Shown piece after piece: positions 46,158-56,440 of a stretch of 64,000 bases of DNA. Below the pieces are notes generated by a model that was not told where the DNA came from, searched no databases, and worked only from the letters and a program-made list of their open reading frames with translations. Location of the stretch: contig NC_042506.1 in the NCBI RefSeq assembly GCF_003054445.1, forward strand, positions 2,487,501 to 2,551,500. The letters run 5' to 3'. This DNA comes from Pichia kudriavzevii (taxonomy: Eukaryota; Ascomycota; Pichiomycetes; Pichiales; Pichiaceae). The number at the start of each line of letters is the position of its first letter. Position 1 is the stretch's first letter. A program made the position numbers and the translations under genes.

Positions 46158-49100
46158 TTAGTTGTATCCAGAAATTTCCCATGACTTGATTATGTCGAGC
46201 CAGGAGTTCCCTTCACAGGAAGCCCCATTTTCTCCTACGGTTTTCCAAATTTGCAGCATTATTTGCTTCCCAATCCATTTGTTTCCAGCAACATACCATT
46301 TACGAGCAAGCTCGTCATATCTGTGTTGTAGTGAAGGTGATAACGCATCGGATCCAGCGATAAAAAAGCACCAAAAGGGTGGGTAGATCTTCATTTCTTT
46401 TGAGAAGTCACTTCTAAGAGAAAGTGACCTCAACGCTTCAAGGTGATCGATAGTTGATACAACATGATCTTGAAGTATTTGGGGATCAATGTCTTTGATA
46501 AGTCTAAAAAAGAACATTAGGATGGAATTGTAGAAAGCTACTGTTAAGTGATACAATGCCTTGTGCAATAAACCGTGAAACTGAATGCTTCCATCTGTTC
46601 CTTTTTCTTCTGAAAATAAGTCCCAGTTGAGCTTCCATTTTACCAATTCGTCTTCCAAATCACAGCAAATCCTGGGGAAGTTCCTAGGGAATACTTTTTT
46701 TCGTAGGCACCAGTTTTTGTGGTCGGCAAGTTTCAGTGTTTTCTCCATTAATTCTAACAAACTTATTGGGATTCCAAAAGACAATTCAATAACAGATGGC
46801 ATATTTGGGTTATTGACAGGATCATCATTTGATAACTGTAGAAGATCAGTATCATTTTTGCTTCCTACTAGTTGCTCTCTTTCACTTAGGGACATGTGTT
46901 TATTCTGTTTTGTTGATAAACCAGTTAATTCGTTGATGGCAGACTTCTGAGCTATAGTTTTCTCTTTACGTTCATGAAGAATGTTTTTGCTACAGCCGTG
47001 TAGGATATTATCTTCGCTAATTGAATTGTCACACAAATCAACATCAGAATTGGTATCGGAACAGTCAGAAATGTCTGATTGTTTTTTTGTTTCATCAAAC
47101 TGGAATCTTATTGTAAAAGCTCGTGGTGGTTTGTCCTCTTTAACTAGCTTAGAGGCTAGTCGACTAGGAATCTTCCAATTTTCTTCGTCATTACTTAAGA
47201 CTTCACTAGATAAGTCATCCTCACACACGCTTTCATCATCATCTCCGTCATCTCGATCATCTCTATCATCTCTGTTTTTGGCAGTTGAATCCAGGGAGGA
47301 TTTAATGACAATCTGGTTATACTCATTCTTGCTGAAGTAATCATCAAACTCGAAACTCCTGATTAGATTATAATCAGCCTTTACATCCTCAAAACCTTCT
47401 TCATCTATTTCATAATTTTCCAAGTCTATTTTTGAACACGATTTATGGAAAAACCTCAAATATCTAAACCACTCCCATAATACGTTAGTTTGATCATTTG
47501 GATTTTGTGTAGAATTAAAATAATACAATTTTATTTCGTCTAAGACACCGTACAGCAAGGAATAGTTGATAATTATATCTAAGCTAGAATCTTGGTAAAT
47601 GGCCAAAATTAAAGTCAAAACTAACTCATTAAAGAGCCCAATTTTTATCAGCATGTCAACTAACTTACCATCAGAGATTTCAGCCTTGCCTTTTGAATTA
47701 ATGAATGGTTTTACCAAAATTGCTAAATTTACAAGTGACATCTCACGAAAGGCAACATACGATTTGAACAAACTCAAAGAGCCATCATATATACCATTTT
47801 CGCAGAAGTATATTTTATACTGGGAGAATGAAGTAATAGATAAGGCAACCATACAATATGTTTGCTTCAACATAGAGCAGTATTTCTGAAAATTAATGCT
47901 GCCATGAGCTTCCTTTTCACCCCAATTTCTCATACCGTCAACAGAACTTTCAAATACCATCAACTCGCCAACAATTTTGTAAAGCGTGGGTATAACAATA
48001 GTATCAAATACAGATCCTTTGAAGCTCAAGTGCATTATCGAAGGCTGTGACTTGACAAAGAGTCTAATTAATTCTTGAATTTTGTGAGATCTAAGTAACG
48101 AAGTAAATGTCAAGTTTGTTGAGTTCATGCAAACCTGTTTCCCATCGTCTAAAGCCCTAACTACGTCAAATATTCGTTTTTTGATAAGATTTTCAGCGAC
48201 ATCCGCTTTCAGTGGTATTTTATCCTGTATTCTATTATTTAAGAATCGTGTGGTATCATACCTTTCAGCAAATATAACCCTTTTAATCGAATCCCAATGT
48301 CGATTTTGAACATCGGCATTACCTATTAGAGTTTGATAAGTCAATATTGCATCAATTTCGAGTCTTGGATGGATCCATATAGGTCTTTCGAGGTTTTCTT
48401 CAAGAAACCCTCCAGGATTTTGAAGGGATGGGATATTGATAGTTGAGAACTTGGTATCCAATTTGTTTACTGCGTCATAGTCTTCTTGATGTTTTTTTCT
48501 TTCATAATTCAACTTTAACGCTGGAACTAAGGGTAACGAATCATTAAGAAACGTTATGGATGGTGATTTTTTGTAGGAAGAGTTGACCATAGTAGTTAAT
48601 GACGGTAACGGGAATTCGTTTTTAGAGGCAAAGTGAGTATCATGACCCTGTTCATTTATCAGGGGTATGCTAAACTGTGTAGGCTGGATAGTTTTATTTC
48701 TTGATCTTGACGGTTCGACAGCTTGAATAGTCGTTTTGTTAATATCTTGATTGAATTTGCTTGAAATACAGAGAAGACCAAAAGGTCCTACAAATTTATC
48801 GGAATTCATCTCATCAAACAATTCCAATTCTTCGAGTCTATTGTCTATCTCAGCAAATGTCCCATATGATTGGTTTACAGGAAATTTCATAAATGGTAGT
48901 TGTTGTCGTTTGACTCTTTTTTTCGCATCCTCATTTTGCGTATCACCAACAACAACCAGGGTGCCACCCTTTCCGACTGTCACAATATCATTGAATTTTA
49001 AGTGGAGTCCGTAGCCTTCACATTCACGGTTTGCTTTCTCGCATCTAGCACATTTAGGTTTTCTTCCATCACATTTTACTTTCCTTTTGCGACAAGTTGC

Positions 49101-49160
49101 GCATCCTAAGAACGTTCTCCTTTTTACAGTTTTTTCTGCTTCTCTCTTATTGATACTCAT
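46158..49160 (-). CDS. Zn2Cys6 transcription factor (Arg81-like finger)
   Basis: 1000 residues. The binuclear zinc cluster uses Cys20, Cys23, Cys30, Cys37, Cys40 and Cys47 (spacing 2-6-6-2-6), followed by GYGLHLKF. The RTFLGCATCRKRKVKCD...CEGYGL pattern resembles Arg81 (arginine regulation) and related Fungal_trans_2 factors. The large middle and C-terminal part is helical, as expected for that regulatory domain. An acidic Arg-Asp run (RDDRDDRDDGDDDE, from a 9-bp DNA repeat near 47250-47275) sits about residues 630-645. Targets are not readable from sequence. The gene begins 290 bp from the start-proximal spacer of the kinesin gene and runs away from it in the same direction. Confidence 0.85.
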   Translation of the reverse strand: MSINKREAEKTVKRRTFLGCATCRKRKVKCDGRKPKCARCEKANRECEGYGLHLKFNDIVTVGKGGTLVVVGDTQNEDAKKRVKRQQLPFMKFPVNQSYGTFAEIDNRLEELELFDEMNSDKFVGPFGLLCISSKFNQDINKTTIQAVEPSRSRNKTIQPTQFSIPLINEQGHDTHFASKNEFPLPSLTTMVNSSYKKSPSITFLNDSLPLVPALKLNYERKKHQEDYDAVNKLDTKFSTINIPSLQNPGGFLEENLERPIWIHPRLEIDAILTYQTLIGNADVQNRHWDSIKRVIFAERYDTTRFLNNRIQDKIPLKADVAENLIKKRIFDVVRALDDGKQVCMNSTNLTFTSLLRSHKIQELIRLFVKSQPSIMHLSFKGSVFDTIVIPTLYKIVGELMVFESSVDGMRNWGEKEAHGSINFQKYCSMLKQTYCMVALSITSFSQYKIYFCENGIYDGSLSLFKSYVAFREMSLVNLAILVKPFINSKGKAEISDGKLVDMLIKIGLFNELVLTLILAIYQDSSLDIIINYSLLYGVLDEIKLYYFNSTQNPNDQTNVLWEWFRYLRFFHKSCSKIDLENYEIDEEGFEDVKADYNLIRSFEFDDYFSKNEYNQIVIKSSLDSTAKNRDDRDDRDDGDDDESVCEDDLSSEVLSNDEENWKIPSRLASKLVKEDKPPRAFTIRFQFDETKKQSDISDCSDTNSDVDLCDNSISEDNILHGCSKNILHERKEKTIAQKSAINELTGLSTKQNKHMSLSEREQLVGSKNDTDLLQLSNDDPVNNPNMPSVIELSFGIPISLLELMEKTLKLADHKNWCLRKKVFPRNFPRICCDLEDELVKWKLNWDLFSEEKGTDGSIQFHGLLHKALYHLTVAFYNSILMFFFRLIKDIDPQILQDHVVSTIDHLEALRSLSLRSDFSKEMKIYPPFWCFFIAGSDALSPSLQHRYDELARKWYVAGNKWIGKQIMLQIWKTVGENGASCEGNSWLDIIKSWEISGYN

Positions 49161-49449
49161 AATAATGCGATATCGTTTTCTTTTTTCTCATTCACAGTGT
49201 TGATGCTGCTGAGTAAAAGAAAACTAAGTATCATCAAAATTTTTACAAATGAAAATATCTAGATCTTTATCATCAAATCTTGAGAAGTTCCAAGCGAGAC
49301 CTTTACTATATTATGAAACTACAAGCGAGGTTTTTTCATCTTTTTGCAAAAGTTGAGTGACATTCTTGTTTAGTAAAAGTATAAGTTGCGTTTAGATAAA
49401 TCTTAAATTCTACATACATAGCATTATCATCCAACAAAACTACTTAATT

Positions 49450-52400
49450 TCAGACAACAGCCTTTTCAAGGGAATCATCAACACTTAGGCTCTTTCTGAC
49501 CTTCCTTTTTCCGGGTTTTATAGGCGAAGTTGTCGATTTTCGTTTCTTGGTTTTATCATTTCCAGGACTCTCCAAAGTCTTCTTGTTTAGTTTGGAATTA
49601 TTAGTCAGTTTCAAAGGCCGTAGCTTAGTAGGGCTCAAGCTGGAATCTATCACGGAGTCTTCCATAGACTTCTCATGTTCTGCCTTATGCTCTAATAGTT
49701 TGTCTTTCTTACTAAGTTTTTTTGCTTTTGATTTCTTTTTGGAGGTGACATTGCCAATAGTTACTGTGTTATCCTTATCAGTAATGGAATCATTATAGAT
49801 CTTAAACGATGAGGCCCTTATAGGAGATGACATAATTGATGGGAGCCCAACATCATCTAACGGATCCGTATCTAAAATATTCAAAGACTTACGAGGAGTT
49901 TTGTTTATTGACTCTTCCTTTGAGAGAGACAATGCAACATCTAAATCCGTCTTAGGTTGCTTCAAAGAAACATCTCTATTTTTCTCAAGGTTTTCAACTG
50001 TTTTGGTTAGCTGTTTGACTTTGCTAATATTATCGGACAACTCGTATTCTTTGCTTGCAAGCTCGTCCTTGACCCTTTTATTTTCAGTTTCTAATTTAAT
50101 GGCTTCAGTCTTAATTGACGAATAATCCCTTTTCAGACTCTTATACTTATCATGATATTTACTTGTAGATTCCAAATCACTTTGAAGATCAGAACATAAT
50201 AGTTGTAATCGGCTCAGTTCATTATCGACAGTCTTCTTTAGTGCTAAGGTTAACTTCAACTCGTTAGATTTTTCTGCCAATTCTTCTTGAAGAGAATCAG
50301 TAGACATAATGAGTTCATCCAGTTGCTTTTTCGTAGCGGTTACACTTTTTTTATATTCCGAATTACTCTCCTCAAGTTGCTTAATATAGCTAGTGCTTTC
50401 GTTGACTTGATTTTCTAATCTCTTGGTCCTATCAACCATTTGCTGAACGATTGTGTCGTTTTTAGTTTTTATGTTTTTCCATGAAACAACCTCGAGATCT
50501 TTTTCCGACAATTTCTTTGAGAAATCTTCTGTTTTTGATCTCACCTCTGCCTCAAGTTGGCTAAGATTTATTTTGAGTGACTTAATTTCTTTGTCTTTAT
50601 CCTCCAGTATATTTTTAAAGTTTTCTTTTTCGGATGAAAAATTTGAATTAACTGCCACTAGTTCCTGTGTTTTGTCATCCAACTCTCTTTTCAGATTCTC
50701 ATAATCACTCCTAGCTGATGACAGTATTTCATCATATTTGCTCTTAAGCGCGTTGACCTTACGTTCGGCTTCGATTGTTACTTCAGTTTTTTCTTGCTTC
50801 AAATTCTCCAATTCCTTCTCCATCGACTGTATGAATTTTTCCTTTTCTGATGCTTCATTCATAAGGGTCTGAATTTGGTCTTTTAGTTCCCTTGCCTCTT
50901 CATCAAGCTGATTAATTCTTGATTCTTTCTCAAGAGTTTTATTCTGAAGAATGCCAAGATTAGACTCCTGCTTTTTGACAGTTGAGACGTATTCTTCGAT
51001 TTTTTGATTTAGTTCTTCTACAATTTGATTTTGTTGTTCCACTCGCAACTCTGTATCCTTCACATGTAATTTTTCCTTTTCGATGGCTTCAGAAAGAAGC
51101 AAATCAATCTTAGACTGTAATTTCTCATTCACCACATTCAGCTCTTCAAGTTGTGTCTGGTGCTGGTTTAGTGTTGAATTGAAATTCTTTTCGTTCTCAC
51201 AATTCTCCAATGTCAATGTTTCCATTTGACATTGTGATTCTTCCAATTTCAGCTTAGTCTCTTCAAACTGTTCCTTGAGGCTACTTAATTCCTGAATCTT
51301 AAATTCAAGATTGTTGTTAAGGGAATCGATGGTAGAAGTGTAGCAAGACGCTTGATCTAGCAATTTTTCGTCAGTCTGCTTTTTAAGGTTTTCGGCTAAT
51401 GAACTGATCTCTTCCTTATGTTTAATAACAAGTTCCGAGAGAGCTTTCTCATTTTCAGTATACATTTCGCTTCTGATTCTGTTCTCATTCTCTATGACTG
51501 AGGTTTCAAGTGAGTGGATTTTGCTTTTTAACAGCTTTTGATTTTTTCTTAGTTTATCTATTTCACCAGTTAGGCCAAGCTGCTCATTTGTCGAAATGGT
51601 TCTTAATCTGGCTTTTTGCGAAGATGTGGTTCTTCTCTGCAGATCTTGACACTTGATGGGGTTGATGTATCTAAGTGATTGTAAAACTAGACCTTCCTCA
51701 CCAAAAGGATCTAAAGTCAATAAAATCCTTACTGGATGGTTATTTTTAACATAATCGTTAAGGACTAACCTTGTTAATTTATTGGTTCTTAGACAGGTCC
51801 TATGAAATAGTTTCATTGATATCAATTCTAGGCAACGTCCTAATTCCGTTAGCGAACCGTTAGTATAGCCTGCTTCTTTCAGAGCTACACCTGAAGTTCC
51901 AGCTGATTTTGATCTCTCCAAGCCTGCAAGGTCTACTATAGTAAACCTAGTTGTTTCAATCATTTTACCGTAAACTTTATGAAGGTTAAAATAGATGAAA
52001 CAGTGTGATCTAGAAGATTCAGTATTCGAGAAGGTTGGGCAAGTTTTTCTGTTACTCAAACCTTCAAATATTAAGTCATGAGCTGACTCATAACTATTGA
52101 CTAAATGCTTTGAAATATTCCTAGGCGTTAACTTCTTATCGATTGGATCAGTAATGATACTGATGTTTGTTCTATCTTGTTTCATTCCCGTGTCTAAAAG
52201 GTCCATAAATGTGTCATTGTATAATTCAAAAACAGAAACACTCAGATACAGAAAAGAACTAATGGATGATTCATGGGAAGGATCCAGTAACGTCTTGTCA
52301 GAAATGTTAGGATAGAATTTTTTCAATAGATCGATATTACTCGATAAAGGCTCAATTTGAGAGAATATGGCTCTTAAAGTTTGATCTACTATAGAATTTT

Positions 52401-52662
52401 CGCTTTTGAACAGAAGGTGACTTTTACCAGAATTAGTGGGACCTAAGGTAATTATTAGAGAGTCTTCATTTTTGAAAAATTTGTCCGTTATTAACGGTAG
52501 GGTCGTCTTCTCGAAAACATTCTCCTCGGGATAAGAAATAGACTTGAAGTCAAACTTGGTGTTAAATTTTTGAAATATAATCTGATTCTCATCTTCCGAC
52601 CTTTGAAAGATGGGGGAATCCCCAGAAGATGGATCTTGCTTTAACAAAAGGTGGACATCCAT
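49450..52662 (-). CDS. Divergent kinesin with long coiled coil
   Basis: 1070 residues. The N-terminal motor (~1-345) has a P-loop GPTNSGKS at residues 74-81 (Ser replacing the usual Thr), switch I NTESSRSH, switch II DLAGLERS, and a final motor block KLTRLVLNDY. The sequence between the P-loop and the FELYND motif is extended. A very long coiled coil (~355-900) follows, then a basic Ser/Lys-rich tail (KKKSKAKKLSKKDK, KPGKRKVRKS) that may be nuclear or microtubule-binding. The TNSGK P-loop and the motor's end resemble kinesin-6 (KIF20/Klp9) more than yeast Kip1/Cin8/Kip3, but the class is an inference. The start at 52662 is just before the motor, and the motor has little N-terminal extension. 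Confidence 0.8.
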   Translation of the reverse strand: MDVHLLLKQDPSSGDSPIFQRSEDENQIIFQKFNTKFDFKSISYPEENVFEKTTLPLITDKFFKNEDSLIITLGPTNSGKSHLLFKSENSIVDQTLRAIFSQIEPLSSNIDLLKKFYPNISDKTLLDPSHESSISSFLYLSVSVFELYNDTFMDLLDTGMKQDRTNISIITDPIDKKLTPRNISKHLVNSYESAHDLIFEGLSNRKTCPTFSNTESSRSHCFIYFNLHKVYGKMIETTRFTIVDLAGLERSKSAGTSGVALKEAGYTNGSLTELGRCLELISMKLFHRTCLRTNKLTRLVLNDYVKNNHPVRILLTLDPFGEEGLVLQSLRYINPIKCQDLQRRTTSSQKARLRTISTNEQLGLTGEIDKLRKNQKLLKSKIHSLETSVIENENRIRSEMYTENEKALSELVIKHKEEISSLAENLKKQTDEKLLDQASCYTSTIDSLNNNLEFKIQELSSLKEQFEETKLKLEESQCQMETLTLENCENEKNFNSTLNQHQTQLEELNVVNEKLQSKIDLLLSEAIEKEKLHVKDTELRVEQQNQIVEELNQKIEEYVSTVKKQESNLGILQNKTLEKESRINQLDEEARELKDQIQTLMNEASEKEKFIQSMEKELENLKQEKTEVTIEAERKVNALKSKYDEILSSARSDYENLKRELDDKTQELVAVNSNFSSEKENFKNILEDKDKEIKSLKINLSQLEAEVRSKTEDFSKKLSEKDLEVVSWKNIKTKNDTIVQQMVDRTKRLENQVNESTSYIKQLEESNSEYKKSVTATKKQLDELIMSTDSLQEELAEKSNELKLTLALKKTVDNELSRLQLLCSDLQSDLESTSKYHDKYKSLKRDYSSIKTEAIKLETENKRVKDELASKEYELSDNISKVKQLTKTVENLEKNRDVSLKQPKTDLDVALSLSKEESINKTPRKSLNILDTDPLDDVGLPSIMSSPIRASSFKIYNDSITDKDNTVTIGNVTSKKKSKAKKLSKKDKLLEHKAEHEKSMEDSVIDSSLSPTKLRPLKLTNNSKLNKKTLESPGNDKTKKRKSTTSPIKPGKRKVRKSLSVDDSLEKAVV

Positions 52663-52924
52663 GCTGATACAATCCCTTGACTGGGTAGGGCCTATTTTAT
52701 GCTTTCAGAAGAACTCCTGGGTACGATTAGAATTATGTTGTAAATTCAAATGTAAACAAACATGTCAACGCGAAGAAGGGTTATAGCGGGATGCGGTGTA
52801 CGGGTGCAAGAAATTCTAAAAGTTCTTTTCCGGTGTGGTTCAGTTAGTTATAGACGTTATCTGTAAGAGACGGGATCATTTTCAATTTGAATACAAAAAA
52901 GACGCAATAAAAAGTTGAGCAGGT

Positions 52925-54052
52925 ATGTCCGAGATAACACGAAAGAGACCATTAGATGAGAAGGAATCTGACCAAAGAGGCACTAAAATTGCTAAAAAGG
53001 ATGAACCATCAGATGAAGCTAGTGTTGCTGAGATGAAGAAGGAAGAAGAAGAAGAAGAAGGGAAAGTCAGTGAAGTAGGGAAAGTCGATGAAAACAAAAA
53101 TCTCAGCAATGTAAACAGTGTTGATAGCGAGGAACCTACAACAAGCATCGAAGAGACTTGTGACCCAGGTGCTATTCAGAAGGACGAGGTAGATGATGAA
53201 AAAGAGAATTCAAATTCAAATAAGGAGGAGGGTAAGGTTAAAACTAACAGTGGTGATGGAGAGACTCCAAAAAAAACCGGATTTGTGTTTGGTTCTACTA
53301 CCACATTTGGAAAAATGGGTGGCTTTAAAATGGTTGGTAATTTTTCAATGAAAAACAAATCAGAAAAAAGTGATGTAGTGGATGGAAAAAGTGATAATAA
53401 CGAAGAAGCCAAAAACGAAGAAGATCAGCCAAAGGAAAGGGAAGAAGCTTTAGACAATAAAGAAAATGAGACTAATAAAAACACAGCAAAGAAACCGGTA
53501 TTTGGAAGTGGTGCAACATTTGGTAATGCTTTTCAAATGGCAATTAATAAAAAGTCTGTTTTCGATGAATTACAATCGAAGAGTGAGTTGAAGAACCAGG
53601 AAACTGGGAATCCTTCCGTTGAAGGTAAAGCTGATGTTTATCAAAAGGTACAGCTTGAGAAACAAGATGTTAAATCAGGAGAGGAGAATGAAGAGAATAT
53701 ATTTCAAATTAAGGCGAAACTGTACCATATGGAGTTATCAAAGTCGTCCTTAGGATGGAGAGAAAGAGGTTTTGGTGTTATCAAGGTTAACAAGTTTATT
53801 GAATCTCCTAGCGAAAAATATAATTCTCGTGTAGTCATGAGGAGTAATGGTAATTTGAAATTGATTCTTAATGTTCCAATTGTGAAAGGATTGAACGTTT
53901 TGAAAGGGTTGCCAAGTTCACTGCATGGGAACAAATTTATACGATTACAGATGATTGAAGAAGGGGAGCCGGTTCAATATGCAATTAAGGTTGGACAGGC
54001 TGAAAATGCCGAGAAACTTTTCGAGTTTATTCAGGGTCAAATTCCTAAATAG
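52925..54052 (+). CDS. YRB2: Yrb2-type Ran-binding nuclear export cofactor
   Basis: 375 residues (S. cerevisiae Yrb2 327). An N-terminal acidic/Lys-rich region starts with RKRPLDE (nuclear signal). FG motifs lie in the middle (FVFGSTTTFG, FGSGATFG). The C-terminal Ran-binding domain (from IFQIKAKLYHM, WRERGFGVIKVNKF, RVVMRSNG to VQYAIKVG) has the WKERG-type signature. Yrb2 helps Crm1 export cargo such as 40S precursors. It is divergent from the kinesin gene with a 262-bp promoter spacer. Confidence 0.9.
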   Translation: MSEITRKRPLDEKESDQRGTKIAKKDEPSDEASVAEMKKEEEEEEGKVSEVGKVDENKNLSNVNSVDSEEPTTSIEETCDPGAIQKDEVDDEKENSNSNKEEGKVKTNSGDGETPKKTGFVFGSTTTFGKMGGFKMVGNFSMKNKSEKSDVVDGKSDNNEEAKNEEDQPKEREEALDNKENETNKNTAKKPVFGSGATFGNAFQMAINKKSVFDELQSKSELKNQETGNPSVEGKADVYQKVQLEKQDVKSGEENEENIFQIKAKLYHMELSKSSLGWRERGFGVIKVNKFIESPSEKYNSRVVMRSNGNLKLILNVPIVKGLNVLKGLPSSLHGNKFIRLQMIEEGEPVQYAIKVGQAENAEKLFEFIQGQIPK

Positions 54053-54106
54053 TCTGGAACATCTTATACATAAACATAAGTATACATAGTAGTTGGTGAC
54101 TCTATA

Positions 54107-54808
54107 TCACAGCTTTTGGAAAGCCATAGTGCAAATAGTAGAACCTTTTCTACCTCCAAATTCGAGTTTTGGGTAGTCAACTTTCCCAAATTCCCTAAAT
54201 AAGTGATCTTTTGTAAAATGGTGTGTTAGTTCTTCCTCTGTGAAATTACAAGAAGTAATTAACAAGACACCGTTTTGTTTTAGTAGTTCTACAATTCTCA
54301 TAGGATATATCTGATGACCAGTTAAATTACCTTCATATAGGGTATCACTTAGGGCAATTGCATCAAGTGTGCCTTTGTCAAGAATGATGTCAAACTTTTC
54401 TATGTTTGATCTTAAAAAACTGTCTTTAGAATCTAAGATATCCGACCTCTCAAACCGGACATTATAATCCTTATTCTTAGCAATATGTGAAGCAAATTCA
54501 AGACTGGTTTCACTATAATCGACACCAATAAGTTCACCACGTAAACCCTCCTCATATAAATGAAACAATAAATGTCCGTTACCAGTACCCAAATCGCACA
54601 CATGCGGGTTCGGGAAATGCTGTGTTAAATTATCAAAAAAATAATCAACCATTTTTTCCTCTGCATTGGATTCGTCGAACCAACACTCTCCAATGTCTTC
54701 TGGGTTTTCTACAAAATTATCATGCTCCAATTTGTAGAAGTTATCCCAGTACTCCTTTGTACCTAATTTGGATGTCTTGAAATCAACGCTTCTCTCAGAA
54801 TCAGACAT
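54107..54808 (-). CDS. EFM4: eEF1A lysine methyltransferase Efm4/METTL10 family
   Basis: 233 residues. S-adenosylmethionine motif I is VCDLGTGNGHLLF, followed by GVDYSE (motif post I) and ILDKGTLDAIAL (catalytic-region motif of this family). The N-terminal LGTKEYWDNFYKLEHDNF is the Efm4/See1 signature. It methylates a lysine of eEF1A (Lys316 in S. cerevisiae). The gene converges with YRB2, with 54 bp between stops. Confidence 0.93.
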   Translation of the reverse strand: MSDSERSVDFKTSKLGTKEYWDNFYKLEHDNFVENPEDIGECWFDESNAEEKMVDYFFDNLTQHFPNPHVCDLGTGNGHLLFHLYEEGLRGELIGVDYSETSLEFASHIAKNKDYNVRFERSDILDSKDSFLRSNIEKFDIILDKGTLDAIALSDTLYEGNLTGHQIYPMRIVELLKQNGVLLITSCNFTEEELTHHFTKDHLFREFGKVDYPKLEFGGRKGSTICTMAFQKL

Positions 54809-55130
54809 TGTCTACCGATTATAATACGTGGCTACAGAAAACACACTCGAAAAATCTTCTAACAGCGATAATTATTCACTAATAAGCACGAGTGTTTCTT
54901 CAGGTTGCTCTTCTGTCTGGAAATTCATGTAGCCGATAGTTAATCCGCGGTGCTAACATTTCCAATAGGGGAGCGGAGCCGCATAGCGGACAAATCACAC
55001 ACCTGGAGCGGAGAATTGGAAAAACCACAAGTCTACTATCTATGTAATGCTTGTATTCCTCCTTATTCCTTTATCTTTTCAATTCTGGTAGTGGTTATCA
55101 TACTAAGTTGTTTGTTCGAAAGGGGAGAGC

Positions 55131-56165
55131 ATGTCTGCACCAAAGTCTTTAACAGTTTTACGCCTCGGAAAAGTTAGTTTTGCACAGAGTGCATGGACTG
55201 ACCTAGTTTCCAAGTACAATGTTAGTGTTGTCGAAACCAAATCAAGTAATAGAGAGGAATTTATCCATGAACTTAAAGATGGCAAATATTCGAATGTCGA
55301 TTACGTGACACGAACCTTTGACAGTTACAAACAAACTGGTTTTTTTGATAAGGAGCTACTAGAACTGATCAAAAAGTATACCAATGTCAAAGCGTTATCA
55401 CATTGTGGTGCAGGATATGACCAGGTCGATGCTGTTGCATGCGGTGAGTTGGGATTCCAGTTGTCCAATGTTCCTGGTGTTGTCGACGACGCAACTGCAG
55501 ACACTGCTGTCTATTTAGTTTTAGGGGCATTACGGAATTTCCAATTGTCCAGTGAAAAGATGAAACAAGGGTTATGGCCAAGTGCTAAATGCGCAGGTAC
55601 GCCAATTGGCCATGATCCCGAGGGAAAAGTTCTGGGTATTTTGGGAATGGGTGGTATTGGTAAGACAATAAGAGATAAGTTATCTCCATTTGGATTTTCC
55701 AAAGTCTTGTATCACAACCGTAGAAGGTTACCTTCGGATATCGAAAAAGGAGCTGTTTATTGCGAAGATATTGAGGATTTATATGCTCAAGCAGATGTCA
55801 TTAGTATTTCAGTTCCATTGAATACACATACAAAGCACATGATCAACAAAGACTCCATTTCCAAAATGAAAGACGGTGTTACCATAGTCAATACCGCTAG
55901 GGGACCAATTATTGATGAATCTGCACTGAAGGAGGCATTGAAATCAGGTAAGGTTGGAGCATTTGGAGCTGATGTATTTGAGAATGAGCCTCATGTTGAC
56001 ATGGAATTGGTTAATCTACCAAACGTTGCTGCATTACCACATATGGGTACACATACTTACGAGACAATGAAAGGTATGGAAGAACATGTTGTCAACAATG
56101 TTATTGAATACATCAACACGGGTAAAGTTCTAACCATTGTGCCAGAATTGAAGGATAAGTACTGA
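55131..56165 (+). CDS. GOR1: D-2-hydroxyacid dehydrogenase, probable glyoxylate reductase
   Basis: 344 residues (S. cerevisiae Gor1 350). Fold and motifs fit: catalytic-domain KALSHCGAGYDQVD, NAD(P) motif GMGGIGKTI, the VNTARGPIID arginine, an acidic residue in FENEPH, and the His of LPHMGTHT. Gor1 reduces glyoxylate (and hydroxypyruvate) to glycolate. The upstream spacer carries AGGGG just before the ATG. It could be another member of the hydroxyacid dehydrogenase family. Confidence 0.85.
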   Translation: MSAPKSLTVLRLGKVSFAQSAWTDLVSKYNVSVVETKSSNREEFIHELKDGKYSNVDYVTRTFDSYKQTGFFDKELLELIKKYTNVKALSHCGAGYDQVDAVACGELGFQLSNVPGVVDDATADTAVYLVLGALRNFQLSSEKMKQGLWPSAKCAGTPIGHDPEGKVLGILGMGGIGKTIRDKLSPFGFSKVLYHNRRRLPSDIEKGAVYCEDIEDLYAQADVISISVPLNTHTKHMINKDSISKMKDGVTIVNTARGPIIDESALKEALKSGKVGAFGADVFENEPHVDMELVNLPNVAALPHMGTHTYETMKGMEEHVVNNVIEYINTGKVLTIVPELKDKY

Positions 56166-56294
56166 AATTGGAAGCTGGTCATTATCGTACTGATTTCCAG
56201 GCTCCTATACCTGCAACTGATTTCCCTTTATAATTATTTTATTGTTAAAACATACACTATAATTTTCGGAAGGCTGAGCTGAGCGGTGTTTCCG

Positions 56295-56318
56295 TTTTTT
56301 TTTTTTTTTTTTTTTTTT
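56295..56318. repeat. 24-nt poly(T) run upstream of the CMD-like gene
   Basis: An uninterrupted run of 24 T, ending about 120 bp upstream of the ATG at 56441. Long poly(dT) tracts exclude nucleosomes in yeast promoters, and they are also prone to length change. Confidence 0.9.
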
Positions 56319-56440
56319 CGAACAGTGTAGCCAACAATCTGGATTTGGTCAGGTAGACTAATATCCAACGTTTAACAGTCTGCCTTTGAGGTTTCTCTAT
56401 ACTTGTTTTACCATTTTAGAGCTCTGTAAGCAAGATCCAC

